Source: Planctomycetota bacterium (GTDB taxonomy: Bacteria; Planctomycetota; SZUA-567; H5-PLA8). Taken from it: a DNA stretch of 42,762 nucleotides. Within the stretch, counting starts at the first letter, position 1. Each line of letters starts with the position of its first letter. Below are positions 33,575 to 42,637 of this stretch, in pieces. The notes under the pieces are model-generated. The model ran no database searches. It was not told the DNA's origin and worked only from the letters and a program-made list of their open reading frames with translations. The position numbers and the translations under genes were made by a program. The stretch spans positions 1 to 42,762 of the forward strand of contig JAPLOD010000471.1 in assembly GCA_026692735.1 (NCBI GenBank). Reading direction: 5' to 3'.

Positions 33575-35308
33575 TTACACGACTTCCACCACCGCATAGG
33601 TCTCGATCCCCGAGAGCGCAAAGGCGGCGCGCGCCTGGCCCGTTTCCAGCACGCTCAGCGCAGGCTGCTGTGCGTCGGGCGAGTACGCCGCGATCTTCCG
33701 CCCGCCGCAGCCGGGCAGCGCGATCGTGGCGTCGCAGGGCTCCAGCCGGTAGTTGAGCACGTGCACCCAGCGCTTGGTGCCCTTGCCCCACAGCAGCGCG
33801 ATCAGGCCGTCGGGAGCCTGCACCTCGATGGGCGGCGGACCCGCACACGCGCGGATGTCGTCAAGCAGCGTTGAGCCGAGCTCTGCCAGTTCGGGGAGGT
33901 CAACCTCCGCCATCTGCCGCGGCGGCGCGTACTCTATGAAGCGCCCCTCGCCAACCGGCTTCTCGCGCCGCCCCGGCGGGCCGTCGAGCGCAAATGGCCG
34001 CGCGGCGAGGCGCAAATGGCCCGGCGTTTCGAACGCTCCCGTGACCGGCGACGCGATCACGGTTCCGCCGGACGCCTCCGCGTACGATCGCAGCGCTGCC
34101 ACGAGCGCATCGGGGATGAAGTGGGCATGGCCGGCGTAGATGACTTTGTACTTCCGCAGATCAAAGCGCTCATGGTTGCGCACGGGCATCACATCGAACT
34201 GGACATTGTGGCGCGCCAGGAAGGTGACCAGCTCCTGCTCGCGCTCGCCCGGCCCTGCATCAAGGGCGTCCCAATTGCCCGACAACACGGCAACGGTGTT
34301 CACAGGGTCGCCACCCTCGTAGAAACGTCTGTGCTCCACGCCGAAATTCACATACGCGGCCGGCGCCGCCAGTTCACAGAACATGCCGCCGGCGGCCATG
34401 ATCTCCGCCGCGGCCAGGGTCTCCTTCATGCCTTCTTCTGTGGATGGAGGCGCCGCGTCATCACGGAATGGCACTCCCGCAACGAACGGCTTGTCCCGCC
34501 CGCCGTCTTCAGACGCGAATTTCAAACCGGCGAGATTCGTTGTGAGTTCCCCGTCGGCTGTGTAGCCCGGCTGCGCCGCGCAGTGGTGAAACTTCAGGTT
34601 CACGATCTCGTTGAGCGGCCAGGTGGCGCCGGCGTCGCAGCAGAAGAGGAACTCGCTCGCGCTTTCGCCGCGCGCTTCCCTCGCAAGCTTCCGCGCCTCG
34701 TTGAGGAACTCCACGTCGCCAGTCGGGTCGCACATCAGGCCCGTGAAGATCAACCCGTCGAAACCGGCTTCCAGAGCGCGGCTCACTTTCTGTCTCAAGT
34801 ATTCTCGCCAGGGCGCCTGCCGCGTGTCCATGAGGAGCGGGCCGGGATAGTGCCCTTTGTCACCTGGTCCGCCAAACGTTATCACGTTGCCGAACGAATC
34901 GCGCTGCTGCCAGTCCGCGACGTTGGGAAACCGTTTCCCCATCTCTTCCGCAAAGCAATACGACAACGATACTGCGGCCACCGCTTTGATCTTCTTCCTG
35001 CGCAGGAGTGGCAGCAGGTTCCGCACCGCTTCCCATTGCACCTTGTCCCCTTCATCGGAAAAGCCGAGCGACCACGTCAGACAGACGGCGTTGCACCCTT
35101 TCGCCACGAGTTCCTCAACCAACGCGGGGCCGTACCGCGCCGCCTGCATCAGATTGCCGGGATTGTTGCCCGCATTGTCCCACGTGCCGGAGAGGATCAT
35201 GGCCGCCGCTTCCGACGGCCCGCCCGGCACGTGCGCCAGCCGCAGCTTCCCCCGCTGCGCCCACGACGGCGGCTTGAACTGGCCTTTCGCGCGATTCGTG
35301 ACGGCCAC
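33575..35308 (-). CDS. Glycoside-hydrolase-like protein, probably frameshifted at its N-terminus
   Basis: A protein of about 577 residues from GTG 35308 (GGGGTG upstream). The N-terminal half resembles a TIM-barrel glycoside hydrolase (LVEELVAKGCNAVCLTWSLGF, GFDGLIFTGLMCDPTGD, CCDAGATWPLNEIVNLKF). The second half has a Rossmann-like region similar to the beta-galactosidase trimerisation domain (VIYAGHAHFIPDALVAALRSY then GGTVIASP), followed by a beta domain. No signal peptide is seen from this start. The sequence upstream, read one frame over from ATG 35417, looks coding (AQLADTFKALEGCSYQPAARIGV) and would join this protein if one base were changed in the GGGG run near 35313-35316. The family is not assigned with certainty. 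It follows the other glycoside-hydrolase gene by a few bases. Confidence 0.6.
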   Translation of the reverse strand: MAVTNRAKGQFKPPSWAQRGKLRLAHVPGGPSEAAAMILSGTWDNAGNNPGNLMQAARYGPALVEELVAKGCNAVCLTWSLGFSDEGDKVQWEAVRNLLPLLRRKKIKAVAAVSLSYCFAEEMGKRFPNVADWQQRDSFGNVITFGGPGDKGHYPGPLLMDTRQAPWREYLRQKVSRALEAGFDGLIFTGLMCDPTGDVEFLNEARKLAREARGESASEFLFCCDAGATWPLNEIVNLKFHHCAAQPGYTADGELTTNLAGLKFASEDGGRDKPFVAGVPFRDDAAPPSTEEGMKETLAAAEIMAAGGMFCELAAPAAYVNFGVEHRRFYEGGDPVNTVAVLSGNWDALDAGPGEREQELVTFLARHNVQFDVMPVRNHERFDLRKYKVIYAGHAHFIPDALVAALRSYAEASGGTVIASPVTGAFETPGHLRLAARPFALDGPPGRREKPVGEGRFIEYAPPRQMAEVDLPELAELGSTLLDDIRACAGPPPIEVQAPDGLIALLWGKGTKRWVHVLNYRLEPCDATIALPGCGGRKIAAYSPDAQQPALSVLETGQARAAFALSGIETYAVVEVV

Positions 35309-35425
35309 GTGACACCCCAATCCGCGCCGCGGGCTGGTACGAACAGCCCTCCAGCGCTTTGAAGGTATCGGCAAGTTGGGCGGCGGAGCCCAGCGCCGCG
35401 CGAGCTGCGGCGCCCATAGCAACCG

Positions 35426-36763
35426 TCAGTGTACGAGCGTCGTATATTCCGCGGCGTCTTTGCGGAGGTCCCCTTCGACGGTCTTCCCCGTGACAACGTC
35501 ACGCACAACCAGGCCGTACATCCCCGCCGGTTCATTGAGACCCAGCAGCACCTGGCTGTTCCAGCGGCCTCTCTCGGCGATGATGTTGCGCGCATAGCAG
35601 GGGATCGGCTTGCCCGCGGGGTCGCGGATCTCCACATGGAAGACGTGCAGCCCAACCTCGTCCGCGTCCGCCACGACGCCCACGTTGACCTTGAACGCGC
35701 CGCGCGGATCGCTGCGCCGCACCTTGATGCTCAGCCGCTCCACCTTGTACGGCAGCGCCGCCAGCAGTGTCGCGCGGTGCGGCTCCAGCGCCACTCTGAC
35801 CATCTTCGCCGCGCCCAGGTACGTGCCTTCCCGCACGTCGTACCAGTGCTGCTCCTGCTCCAGACCCACCCACGCGTCCGTCTTCGCCGTGATGCTCAGC
35901 CCGCCCGCCGGCTCGCCCGGGCCTTCCTGCGTGCCGACCGGCAGCAGGCCGAAGAACTGGCAGCCCTGCCCCAGGCCGAAGCGCGCCCGCCGAATGCCTC
36001 GCATTGGCGTTCCGTCCACCGCGCGGAGGCGCAGCGGATTCTCCGGCAGCACCTCGCCCAGCATATCGCTGATCACCAGCCGCAGCGCCTCGCCGCCGGT
36101 CGGCCGCCCGTAGGTCTTGGTGTACTCCTCGGGGCTCATGCCGCGGTACTGGAAATCCCCCGCGTCCTTGTCGGCGCGCCGCTGCGCGTAGTCCTGCATG
36201 CTCAGGTTCAGGTACACGAAGCGGCCCTTGCCCCGCGCCTTGCTCAACAGCGCCGCCGCGCCTGCGCGCGACGCTCCGTGGCTCCGCCCGCCGTTCGCCA
36301 CTACGCTGGGTTCCAGCACGCGCAGGTCCGACGATTCCGGCCCCGTCTCCGCGCCGCCGCCGTCCGCCTCGGACGGCCCCCCAGGCGTTTTCAGGCGGAC
36401 GCGCGTCTCGACGCCGCCGTGGAATGCGCCGTTGCATTCGAGCACGCCCAGGCCAGTGCGGGCGATGCCGAAATCGCGGTCCAGCGCGCCGACGGCGCAG
36501 GCGTCATCCTTCGCCCCGGTCCCCAGGTAGAAGTCTCCCTTGCGGCGCTTGCCGTGGCCGTCGAAGGTTCCGCACGCGCCGTCGGCGATGACCACGCCTC
36601 CGGTGCGCGCAAAACGCCGCAGGGCCTCAGCCTCCTCGTCGCTCAGCGACAGCACTTTGGGCAGGATCAGGACCTTCACGTGCAGGCTTTGAGCCTGGCC
36701 CTTGCCCTTGCCCTCGGCCTGGACCGGTGTCAACTCGCCTGCCAGCAGTTGCCGCGGCTCCAC
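35426..36763 (-). CDS. C-terminal part of a frameshifted GH42-like lipoprotein
   Basis: 445 residues as read from GTG 36763, but this is probably not a separate gene. It continues the protein encoded at 36797-38473 in the same reading frame, and between them the frame is displaced for about 100 bases. It opens with VKVLILPKVLSLSDEEAEALRRFARTGGVVIADG, the beta-galactosidase (GH42 A4) trimerisation-type fold, continues with TKTYGRPTGGEALRLVISDML, and ends with beta-sandwich domains (VERLSIKVRRSDPRGAFKVNV). In the intact protein these would pack around the barrel. It ends 8 bases before ATG 35417 of the next gene. Confidence 0.7.
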   Translation of the reverse strand: MEPRQLLAGELTPVQAEGKGKGQAQSLHVKVLILPKVLSLSDEEAEALRRFARTGGVVIADGACGTFDGHGKRRKGDFYLGTGAKDDACAVGALDRDFGIARTGLGVLECNGAFHGGVETRVRLKTPGGPSEADGGGAETGPESSDLRVLEPSVVANGGRSHGASRAGAAALLSKARGKGRFVYLNLSMQDYAQRRADKDAGDFQYRGMSPEEYTKTYGRPTGGEALRLVISDMLGEVLPENPLRLRAVDGTPMRGIRRARFGLGQGCQFFGLLPVGTQEGPGEPAGGLSITAKTDAWVGLEQEQHWYDVREGTYLGAAKMVRVALEPHRATLLAALPYKVERLSIKVRRSDPRGAFKVNVGVVADADEVGLHVFHVEIRDPAGKPIPCYARNIIAERGRWNSQVLLGLNEPAGMYGLVVRDVVTGKTVEGDLRKDAAEYTTLVH

Positions 36764-36796
36764 GCCCCGCTGGTCGGGATGCGGGCCGCCGCCTTG

Positions 36797-38473
36797 TCAA
36801 CAAGGTCGAGGGGCTTCGCGTAGTGGTCGAGCACCCCGACCGCCTGCCCGTCGAGTGTGAACATGCCCCCGTCGTAGAGACTCTTTGCCCTTTGTGAACG
36901 CTGAGACGAACGCCGCCTTTGGCGCAAAGGAGCGCAGCGCCTCGCGCGCCACGACCGCATCGTGTTCTTCCACCCACTCCAGGCTCCTGGCGAGCTGCGT
37001 CCAGTCCCACCCGCCCCACGCCGCCGGCTGCTGCGCGCTCAGGATTCCCACGCGCGCGTCCATCTGGGCGGCTCCCAGCGCACCCTCCTGCCGCACGAAC
37101 GCGCGGTACTCCCGCACCACCCGCGCGAACGCGAAGTTGCAGAACTCGCGCCAGTCGCTCCACGCCGAGAGATTCTCGCCGCCCGGCGCGCGCAACTGTT
37201 CTCGCGTCAGGCTGAAGCCGCGGATCCCGCCCCGCTCCTCCCATTTCGGCTCGCTCTCTTCCGCTTTGGGTGGAGTCTTCGCCTCCCCCTCTGCCTTCTC
37301 CGGTTTGGGCGCGCTCGTGGCGCCCGGCTCGGCCTTCTCCGTTTTCGGCGCGCTCTTGGCGTCAAGGTCGGGCGGGGGCGGCGGAGTCAGCAGGGCCTTG
37401 AGCCGCTCAGCGTACACGGGGTTGTTGGCGGCCTTCGTCTCATCGGTCGTGGGCGGCCGGACGTCGTTCCAGGAGGCGTACTGCGTGCCCCACTGCCGGT
37501 TCAGCGCCAGCAGCGACCCGTAGCTGTCCTGCAGCCATTCGCGGAACACCGCCAGCGTCCCGGGCGACATGTCGTAGTCGAACGGACGCACCCCTTCCGT
37601 GAGCGACAGTTCCTCCCCCAGCGACCAGGCCAGCGGTCTCGCGCCCGCCTTGCTGGCGATGCTCTTCTCAATGGCCGCGCGGACCGCGGCCAGCGCACCT
37701 TCATCGAAGATGGGCGGCTTGCGCTCGAGCAACTTGGCGTCCCGCGACTTGCTGTAGGCGGCCAGCCTCTGCGGCCATTCGGCGCCGAGGCACAGGTCGT
37801 GCGTCTCCAACGATAGAGCGTCGCTGTAGAACGGCATACCGCTCGGCAGGAACCGCGTGGCCGGCTGCAGCGCCCCGGTGGCGCCGCCGTTGATGCCGTG
37901 CCTGGGCAGAGCTTGCCAGAACAGAGGATCGGCGACCTCGCTGCTGCCGCCGATCATGGCGGCGTAATCGTCCCACGGTGGCGTGGCGGTGGCGACGCGC
38001 ACAACCGCCTGGGCTTCGAGACGGAACTGCGGAGCCCCGTCCTGGCCGGCCTTGTCGGGCTCGGCCTCCACGGCGCGCACCAGCACCAGGCGCTGCTGCT
38101 GCCCGAAACACACCCGCGGCTGCTCGACCGTGAAGCGCACCGCCCCGCCGTTCTTCTTCCCGGGCGGCTCGATACGGAACTCGTCGGCCACGCGCCCGGC
38201 CCCGTCAATCCACAGCAGCCGCAGGCTGTCCTTGCCGCACGGCCCGGGAACGCTCCCGGAGAGGGTCCCGGTGACCGTGCCGCCGGCCTGGACGTCGGGG
38301 CTGTCGAGTTCCAGGGTCAGACCGGCGGGCTGCGGCTCAGCGGTCTCCTTGACGCCCTCGCTCTTGACCTGTTCAGCCGGCGTGCTGGCTTTGCGGCTTG
38401 CACAACCCGCGGGACAGAGAAGCGCGAGCAGAAGAAGCAGCAGGAGCAGGGGCGCTCGCGGCGACTGGCCCAC
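36797..38473 (-). CDS. N-terminal part of a frameshifted GH42-like lipoprotein
   Basis: 558 residues from GTG 38473 (GGGAG upstream); ATG 38539 is the alternative start. A hydrophobic LLLLLLLLALLCPAGC suggests a lipoprotein signal with an imperfect lipobox. A beta domain (about 45-170) is followed by a TIM barrel with ARPLAWSLGEELSLTEGVRPFDYD and FREWLQDSYGSLLALNRQWGTQYASWNDV, a pattern typical of GH42-like beta-galactosidases. A Lys/Glu/Pro-rich insert of several EKAEGEAK-type repeats interrupts the barrel. The frame turns to nonsense after AFTKGKESL near 36885 and stops at 36797; the correct continuation lies in the next frame, SLYDGGMFTLDGQAVGVLDH, until about 36790. See the findings for the compensating shifts. 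The function is carbohydrate cleavage outside the cytoplasm, by family. Confidence 0.75.
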   Translation of the reverse strand: MGQSPRAPLLLLLLLLALLCPAGCASRKASTPAEQVKSEGVKETAEPQPAGLTLELDSPDVQAGGTVTGTLSGSVPGPCGKDSLRLLWIDGAGRVADEFRIEPPGKKNGGAVRFTVEQPRVCFGQQQRLVLVRAVEAEPDKAGQDGAPQFRLEAQAVVRVATATPPWDDYAAMIGGSSEVADPLFWQALPRHGINGGATGALQPATRFLPSGMPFYSDALSLETHDLCLGAEWPQRLAAYSKSRDAKLLERKPPIFDEGALAAVRAAIEKSIASKAGARPLAWSLGEELSLTEGVRPFDYDMSPGTLAVFREWLQDSYGSLLALNRQWGTQYASWNDVRPPTTDETKAANNPVYAERLKALLTPPPPPDLDAKSAPKTEKAEPGATSAPKPEKAEGEAKTPPKAEESEPKWEERGGIRGFSLTREQLRAPGGENLSAWSDWREFCNFAFARVVREYRAFVRQEGALGAAQMDARVGILSAQQPAAWGGWDWTQLARSLEWVEEHDAVVAREALRSFAPKAAFVSAFTKGKESLRRGHVHTRRAGGRGARPLREAPRPC

Positions 38474-38746
38474 CGGCTCCCGGCTAAATGATGGCACGCG
38501 GGAGTACCGGCCCCGCCCCCACAGGACTTTGTAGAACATGGTCACGCATTCTACGGATTGTCGCATCCTTGTCCACGTGCGGTACGAAAAGTTGCGCGGG
38601 TTGTCGTCTCGTCGTCCAGGCGCCCCGCCCCTGCGCCCACGGTCTTGGAAGGTTGGCACCACGCCTGCCCTTGTGGCGGGCGCTTGTGAAAGGTACAGTC
38701 GAGGGCCTGGTCCGGTCACTGGATTACCCCCGTCGGCGGAGGCAGC

Positions 38747-39919
38747 ATGCCCGCAGCTCTCGAACTGGCCACAGCGCTCCAACAGGAACTCGTTGACATC
38801 CGCCGCGATCTGCACCAGCACCCCGAGATCGCCTGGGAGGAAGTCCGCACCAGCGGCAAGGTCGCCGATTACTGCGAGCGGCTTGGCCTGAGCGTGCAGC
38901 GCCACGCGGCCAAGACGGGGGTGATCGCCGTGCTCAACCCCGGCAAACCCGGCCCCGTGCTCGCCCTGCGCGCCGACATGGATGCTCTTCCCATTCAGGA
39001 GGAAAATGCCGGCCCGTGCGTCTCGGCCAATCCCGGAAAAGGACACCTTTGCGGCCACGACGCGCACACCGCCATGCTCCTGGGCACGGCCAAGCTGCTG
39101 GCGCAGCGCCAAGAGCAGATCCCGTTCCCCGTGCGTTTCATCTTCCAGCCGGCGGAAGAGGTCACCGGCGGCGGCGCGGAGCTGCTCGTCAAGGAAGGCC
39201 ATCTGACGGGCATTGCGGAGATCATCGGCCTGCACGTCAACCCCATGCTCCCCGTCGGGTGCCTCGGGGTGCGCGCCGGTCCCTTCATGGCCAGCATGGA
39301 CAGGTTCAGCATAGACATCGAAGGCGTCGGCGGACACGGCGCCATGCCGCACCTCACCCACGATCCGGTGCTGGCCGCGGCCGAGATCATCATGGCGCTG
39401 CAGAGCATCGTCTCGCGGCGCGTTGATCCGCTGGACCCGGCGGTGGTGAGCGTCTGCCAGGTTGATGCCGGCTCGGCGTTCAACGTCATCCCTCCCCGCG
39501 CGCGGCTGCAGGGGACAGCGCGCAGCCTCTCGCGTCCCGTGCGCGACCGCCTGCCGAAGTGGATTGAGGAGATCGCCGCGGGCGTGGCCGCCGCCCACGG
39601 CCAGAAGACGCGCGTTGAATACGTCTACGGCACACCGGTGCTCGTCAACCCGGCCGAGCATGTTGAGAAGATAAGCCGCGCCTTCCGCGCCCTGGGCGGC
39701 TCCGTCGTTGACACGCGGCCGACGATGGGCGGCGAAGACTTCGCCTGCTATCTGGAGAAGATCCCGGGCTGCTTTGCGTTCCTTGGCGCCGGCGACGGCA
39801 CGCCTCTCACGGCGCAATGCTTCCACCACCCGCGTTTCAGCATTGACGAACGAGCGCTGCCGTGGGGCGTGGCCCTGTTCCTCCAGTTCGTGTGCGAGCG
39901 CGCCGGCATCAGCCTGTGA
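38747..39919 (+). CDS. M20 family amidohydrolase/aminoacylase (hippurate hydrolase-like)
   Basis: A 390-residue cytoplasmic protein from ATG 38747 with GGAGG upstream. It hydrolyses N-acyl amino acids or related amides. Metal-binding motifs of the M20D family: LCGHDAHTAM (C102, H104, H107), QPAEE (E137, E138), GLHVNP (H163) and FHHPRFSIDERAL near the end. The opening DIRRDLHQHPEIAWEE is the family hallmark. The lid domain contains GVGGHGAMPH. The gene is divergent from the glycoside-hydrolase gene, and a 7-bp array follows the stop. The natural substrate is not readable from sequence. Confidence 0.93.
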   Translation: MPAALELATALQQELVDIRRDLHQHPEIAWEEVRTSGKVADYCERLGLSVQRHAAKTGVIAVLNPGKPGPVLALRADMDALPIQEENAGPCVSANPGKGHLCGHDAHTAMLLGTAKLLAQRQEQIPFPVRFIFQPAEEVTGGGAELLVKEGHLTGIAEIIGLHVNPMLPVGCLGVRAGPFMASMDRFSIDIEGVGGHGAMPHLTHDPVLAAAEIIMALQSIVSRRVDPLDPAVVSVCQVDAGSAFNVIPPRARLQGTARSLSRPVRDRLPKWIEEIAAGVAAAHGQKTRVEYVYGTPVLVNPAEHVEKISRAFRALGGSVVDTRPTMGGEDFACYLEKIPGCFAFLGAGDGTPLTAQCFHHPRFSIDERALPWGVALFLQFVCERAGISL

Positions 39920-40011
39920 TTCGGATTTGCGATTTTCGATTTGTGAATTTCGATTTTGCACTTTGGGACTTGGGGTTTGGGATTTGGCGCTTGGGATCTG
40001 GCTTTCTGAGC
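39919..40011. repeat. 7-bp repeat array between convergent genes
   Basis: Units GATTCGG, ATTTGCG, ATTTTCG, ATTTGTG, AATTTCG, ATTTTGC, then (after an 8-base unit) ACTTGGG, GTTTGGG, ATTTGGC, GCTTGGG, ATCTGGC. It starts inside the M20 stop codon and ends 7 bases before the fuconate dehydratase stop. Confidence 0.85.
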
Positions 40012-40018
40012 TTCGAAC

Positions 40019-41269
40019 CTACCGCCACGCCTTTCCCCCAGGGTATTCGTACTCGTCCAGCGACTCCGCCTTCATGGTGATGCTGTACCCGGGGGCCGTG
40101 GGCGGCATGTACCGGCCGTTCCTCATCCGCACGGGATCAACAAAGTGCTCGTGCAGGTGGTCCACGTATTCGATGATGCGGTCCTCCAGGCTCGCGCTCA
40201 CCGCAATGTAATCCCAGATCGAAAGGTGCTGGACGTATTCGCACAGGCCGACGCCGCCGGCGTGCGGGCAGACCGGGACGCCGAATTTCCTCGCCAGCAG
40301 GTACACCGCCAGCACTTCGTTGACTCCCCCCAGCCGGCAACTGTCAATCTGGCAGAAGTTGATGGCGCGGGCCTGCAGGAGCTGCTTGAAGATGACGCGG
40401 TTCTGGCAGTGCTCGCCCGTCGCGACGCCGATGCCCAGCGGCTCCAGCGCGCGGGCGATGGCCGCATGTCCCAGCACGTCGTCGGGGCTGGTGGGTTCCT
40501 CGATCCACCACGGCTCGAACCGGGCGAGCCGCTTCATGTTTTCGATGGCCGTCCCGACGTCCCAGCACTGGTTGGCGTCCATCATCAGTTTCCGGCCGGG
40601 GCCGATCTCCGCGCGGATGACGCCGGCGCGGCGCACGTCGTCCGCGATGTCCCGGCCGACCTTCATCTTGAAATGCGACCACCCCGCCGCCAGCCCCTCG
40701 CGGCATGCCGGGTAGCCGTCGCGCATCATCTCCGCCTCGCGCGCCGCCTTCGTGGACTGGTTCCGTTCGAGTATGGCGCGGGCCTCGTCGGGCGTCAGGG
40801 CGTCGGTGATGTAGCGGAAGTCAATGCAGGCGACGAGCTGCGCCGGCGTCATGTCCGCCAGCAGCTTCCAGAGCGGCTTGCCCTCGGCCTTCGCGTACAG
40901 GTCCCAGACGGCGTTCACGACCGCCGCCGTCGCCATGTGGATCGCGCCCTTCTCCGGCCCGATCCAGCGCAGTTGGCTGTCGCCGGTGATCTCGCGCCAG
41001 AACAAGCCCATGTTCGCGGTCCAGCCTTCGAGGCTGCGGCCGAGCACGAGCGGCTTGATAGCATTGACCGCCGCGACGCAGACCTCGTTGCCGCGGCCGA
41101 TAGTGAACGTCAGGCCGTGGCCTTCCAGGCCGCGCGCGCTGTCCGTCGTGAGAACCACGTACGCGGCCGAATAGTCCGGGTCGGCGTTCATGGCATCGGA
41201 CCCTTGCAGCTCCCGCGACGTGGGGAAGCGGATGTCGCGCACCTGAACGCCGGTGATCCGAGTCGGCAT
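40019..41269 (-). CDS. L-fuconate dehydratase (enolase superfamily)
   Basis: A 416-residue protein from ATG 41269 with GGAG 7 bases upstream; the longer frame is rejected because the family starts at PTRITGVQVRDIRFPTS. It removes water from L-fuconate to give 2-keto-3-deoxy-L-fuconate in fucose breakdown. Hallmarks: ELQGSDAMNADPDYSAAYVVL and GHGLTFTIGRGNEV near the start, catalytic KMK (K201, K203), metal ligands D231 (LMMDANQCW), E257 and/or E258 (WIEEPT) and E286 (ATGEHCQNR), and H336 (CPHAGG). Bacterial and human (ENOSF1) relatives share this N-terminus. No other fucose genes are adjacent. It fits with the glycoside hydrolases in a glycan-degrading organism. Confidence 0.92.
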   Translation of the reverse strand: MPTRITGVQVRDIRFPTSRELQGSDAMNADPDYSAAYVVLTTDSARGLEGHGLTFTIGRGNEVCVAAVNAIKPLVLGRSLEGWTANMGLFWREITGDSQLRWIGPEKGAIHMATAAVVNAVWDLYAKAEGKPLWKLLADMTPAQLVACIDFRYITDALTPDEARAILERNQSTKAAREAEMMRDGYPACREGLAAGWSHFKMKVGRDIADDVRRAGVIRAEIGPGRKLMMDANQCWDVGTAIENMKRLARFEPWWIEEPTSPDDVLGHAAIARALEPLGIGVATGEHCQNRVIFKQLLQARAINFCQIDSCRLGGVNEVLAVYLLARKFGVPVCPHAGGVGLCEYVQHLSIWDYIAVSASLEDRIIEYVDHLHEHFVDPVRMRNGRYMPPTAPGYSITMKAESLDEYEYPGGKAWR

Positions 41270-41465
41270 GGAACGCTCCACAAACAAAACAGCGTGCGCT
41301 ACACTATGAAATGCCCCGCGGCCATGCAAGCGGGGTTCCCTCAGGGACCCCCCAACCCGTGCTCGCCGTCCGATTCGCCGCCTCGAGTTGCCATTTTCCC
41401 GCCTCTGTGATAAAAGCTGGCTCGCTCGCGGCTAAGAGCATGGCGTCCTGACAAAGAGGGCAAGG

Positions 41466-42530
41466 ATGGGAATCCGCACGCCTATGCGCCACTTCACGCT
41501 CTGCGTTGTCGCTGTCTCACTGGCATCGCTCCCGCTGCTGCACGCTGGGGAGGCGCCCGACGGCACGGCCTTCGCGCACCGCGTCCTCGGCGTTGACGGT
41601 CCCGCTCTGGTGCGGCTCCGCTTCTGCGGCATACCGATTCAGGTGCGGCTCGCGAACCTGCAGTTCAAAGGCGCCGAATCGGAGAACGAGGCCCTGAAGT
41701 GCCTTAAGGATACGCTCAAGTTCGGCACGCTCGTCAGGATCGAGCTCGAACCGGAGCTCGCCGGCGATGCCGCTCCCCCGCCGGCCCAGCTCTTCGTGGG
41801 AGACAGACACATCAACGTGGAGCTGGTCAAGCGCGGCTTGGCCGTCTCCGATGGCCGCAGCCAGAAGTGCGGCGCGGCGCTCCAGGCCGCGCAGCTCGAA
41901 GCCATGACCAAGAAGCTCGGCGTCTGGGCCCTGCCCGACAAGGAACCCAAGGTGGCCGTGGCTCCCACGCCCCCGCCGGCGACCGTCCCCCCTGCCGAGC
42001 CTCGCCCGCCCGCCGTGGCAGCCGCCACCACTACGCAGCCGGCCGCGGAAACCGCGCTTCCGGGTTACAGCGGGCCGGTCGTCGCGGACCTCAGCAGCAG
42101 GGAATACCACTTCCCGGGCAGCCGCTACGCCCGCAACATCCGCTCGGGCGCCAGGATTGAGTACAAAAGCCCGGACGAGGCGGAACGCGCCGGCAAGCTT
42201 CCCAGCCCTTTCAGCTTCCCCGACCGCACCAAAGCCCTGGCTGAGAAACAGACCGGGGCCGGCGCCGGCCGCGGGGGCGGCTCGGTGGTGGAGAACGCGC
42301 GCAAGGCGCTGGCCGAAGCGCTTACCTATATGCAGGAAGCGCGGCGCGTCTCGAAGGCCAATAACGTCGCGGCCAATGAGAACTGGCGCAAGGCGGCCAA
42401 GCTCTTGACCGAGCACCTCGACCGCCTCATTCCTATCGCGGATGCCGATCCCAACAATAAAGACCTCCAGAAACTGACCGAGGAAATGTCCATGAACTTG
42501 TACTCTTGCAAGAAGTACCAGAGCTTGTGA
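41466..42530 (+). CDS. Secreted SNase-like protein with degenerate Ada-type metal motif
   Basis: A 354-residue protein from ATG 41466 (GAGGG upstream); ATG 41484, which begins MRHFTLCVVAVSLASLPLLHAG, gives a cleaner signal peptide. Residues ~32-155 follow the staphylococcal nuclease (OB) fold, with VRLANLQFKG and LFVGDRHINVELVKRGLAV, but the catalytic Arg and acidic calcium residues are not preserved, so nuclease activity is doubtful. A Pro/Ala linker leads to 214-249, SREYHFPGSRYARNI and SPDEAERAGKLPSPF. This matches the Ada-like metal-binding segment that often follows such domains, but with both Cys pairs replaced. A final helical region (about 277-345) looks coiled-coil-like. Confidence 0.75.
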   Translation: MGIRTPMRHFTLCVVAVSLASLPLLHAGEAPDGTAFAHRVLGVDGPALVRLRFCGIPIQVRLANLQFKGAESENEALKCLKDTLKFGTLVRIELEPELAGDAAPPPAQLFVGDRHINVELVKRGLAVSDGRSQKCGAALQAAQLEAMTKKLGVWALPDKEPKVAVAPTPPPATVPPAEPRPPAVAAATTTQPAAETALPGYSGPVVADLSSREYHFPGSRYARNIRSGARIEYKSPDEAERAGKLPSPFSFPDRTKALAEKQTGAGAGRGGGSVVENARKALAEALTYMQEARRVSKANNVAANENWRKAAKLLTEHLDRLIPIADADPNNKDLQKLTEEMSMNLYSCKKYQSL

Positions 42531-42637
42531 CGGGTGGCGGGTGGCGAGCGGCGGGTGGGCACCATGAACTCTCGATCTTCGATGTTCGGTCCTCGATTCC
42601 GGAACCCCGGTCCCACGTCCCGAGTCCCGGTGCCTCT
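42530..42637 (+). repeat. 7-bp repeat arrays leading into the last gene
   Basis: First GTGACGG, GTGGCGG, GTGGCGA, GCGGCGG from the stop codon of the nuclease-like gene, then from about 42570 TCTCGAT, CTTCGAT, GTTCGGT, CCTCGAT, TCCGGAA, CCCCGGT, CCCACGT, CCCGAGT, CCCGGTG. The second array encodes the likely N-terminus of the following lipoprotein if ATG 42564 is used. Confidence 0.8.

Noticed and set aside
38540-39961. Extension of the minus-strand glycoside-hydrolase frame across the M20 peptidase gene
   Set aside because: The extension is antisense to a well-conserved M20 enzyme and has no family similarity; the signal peptide begins near 38473.
41388-41416. Promoter before the SNase-like gene (TTGCCA ... 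TAAAAG)
   Set aside because: Weak -10 element at any acceptable spacing; too uncertain to annotate.
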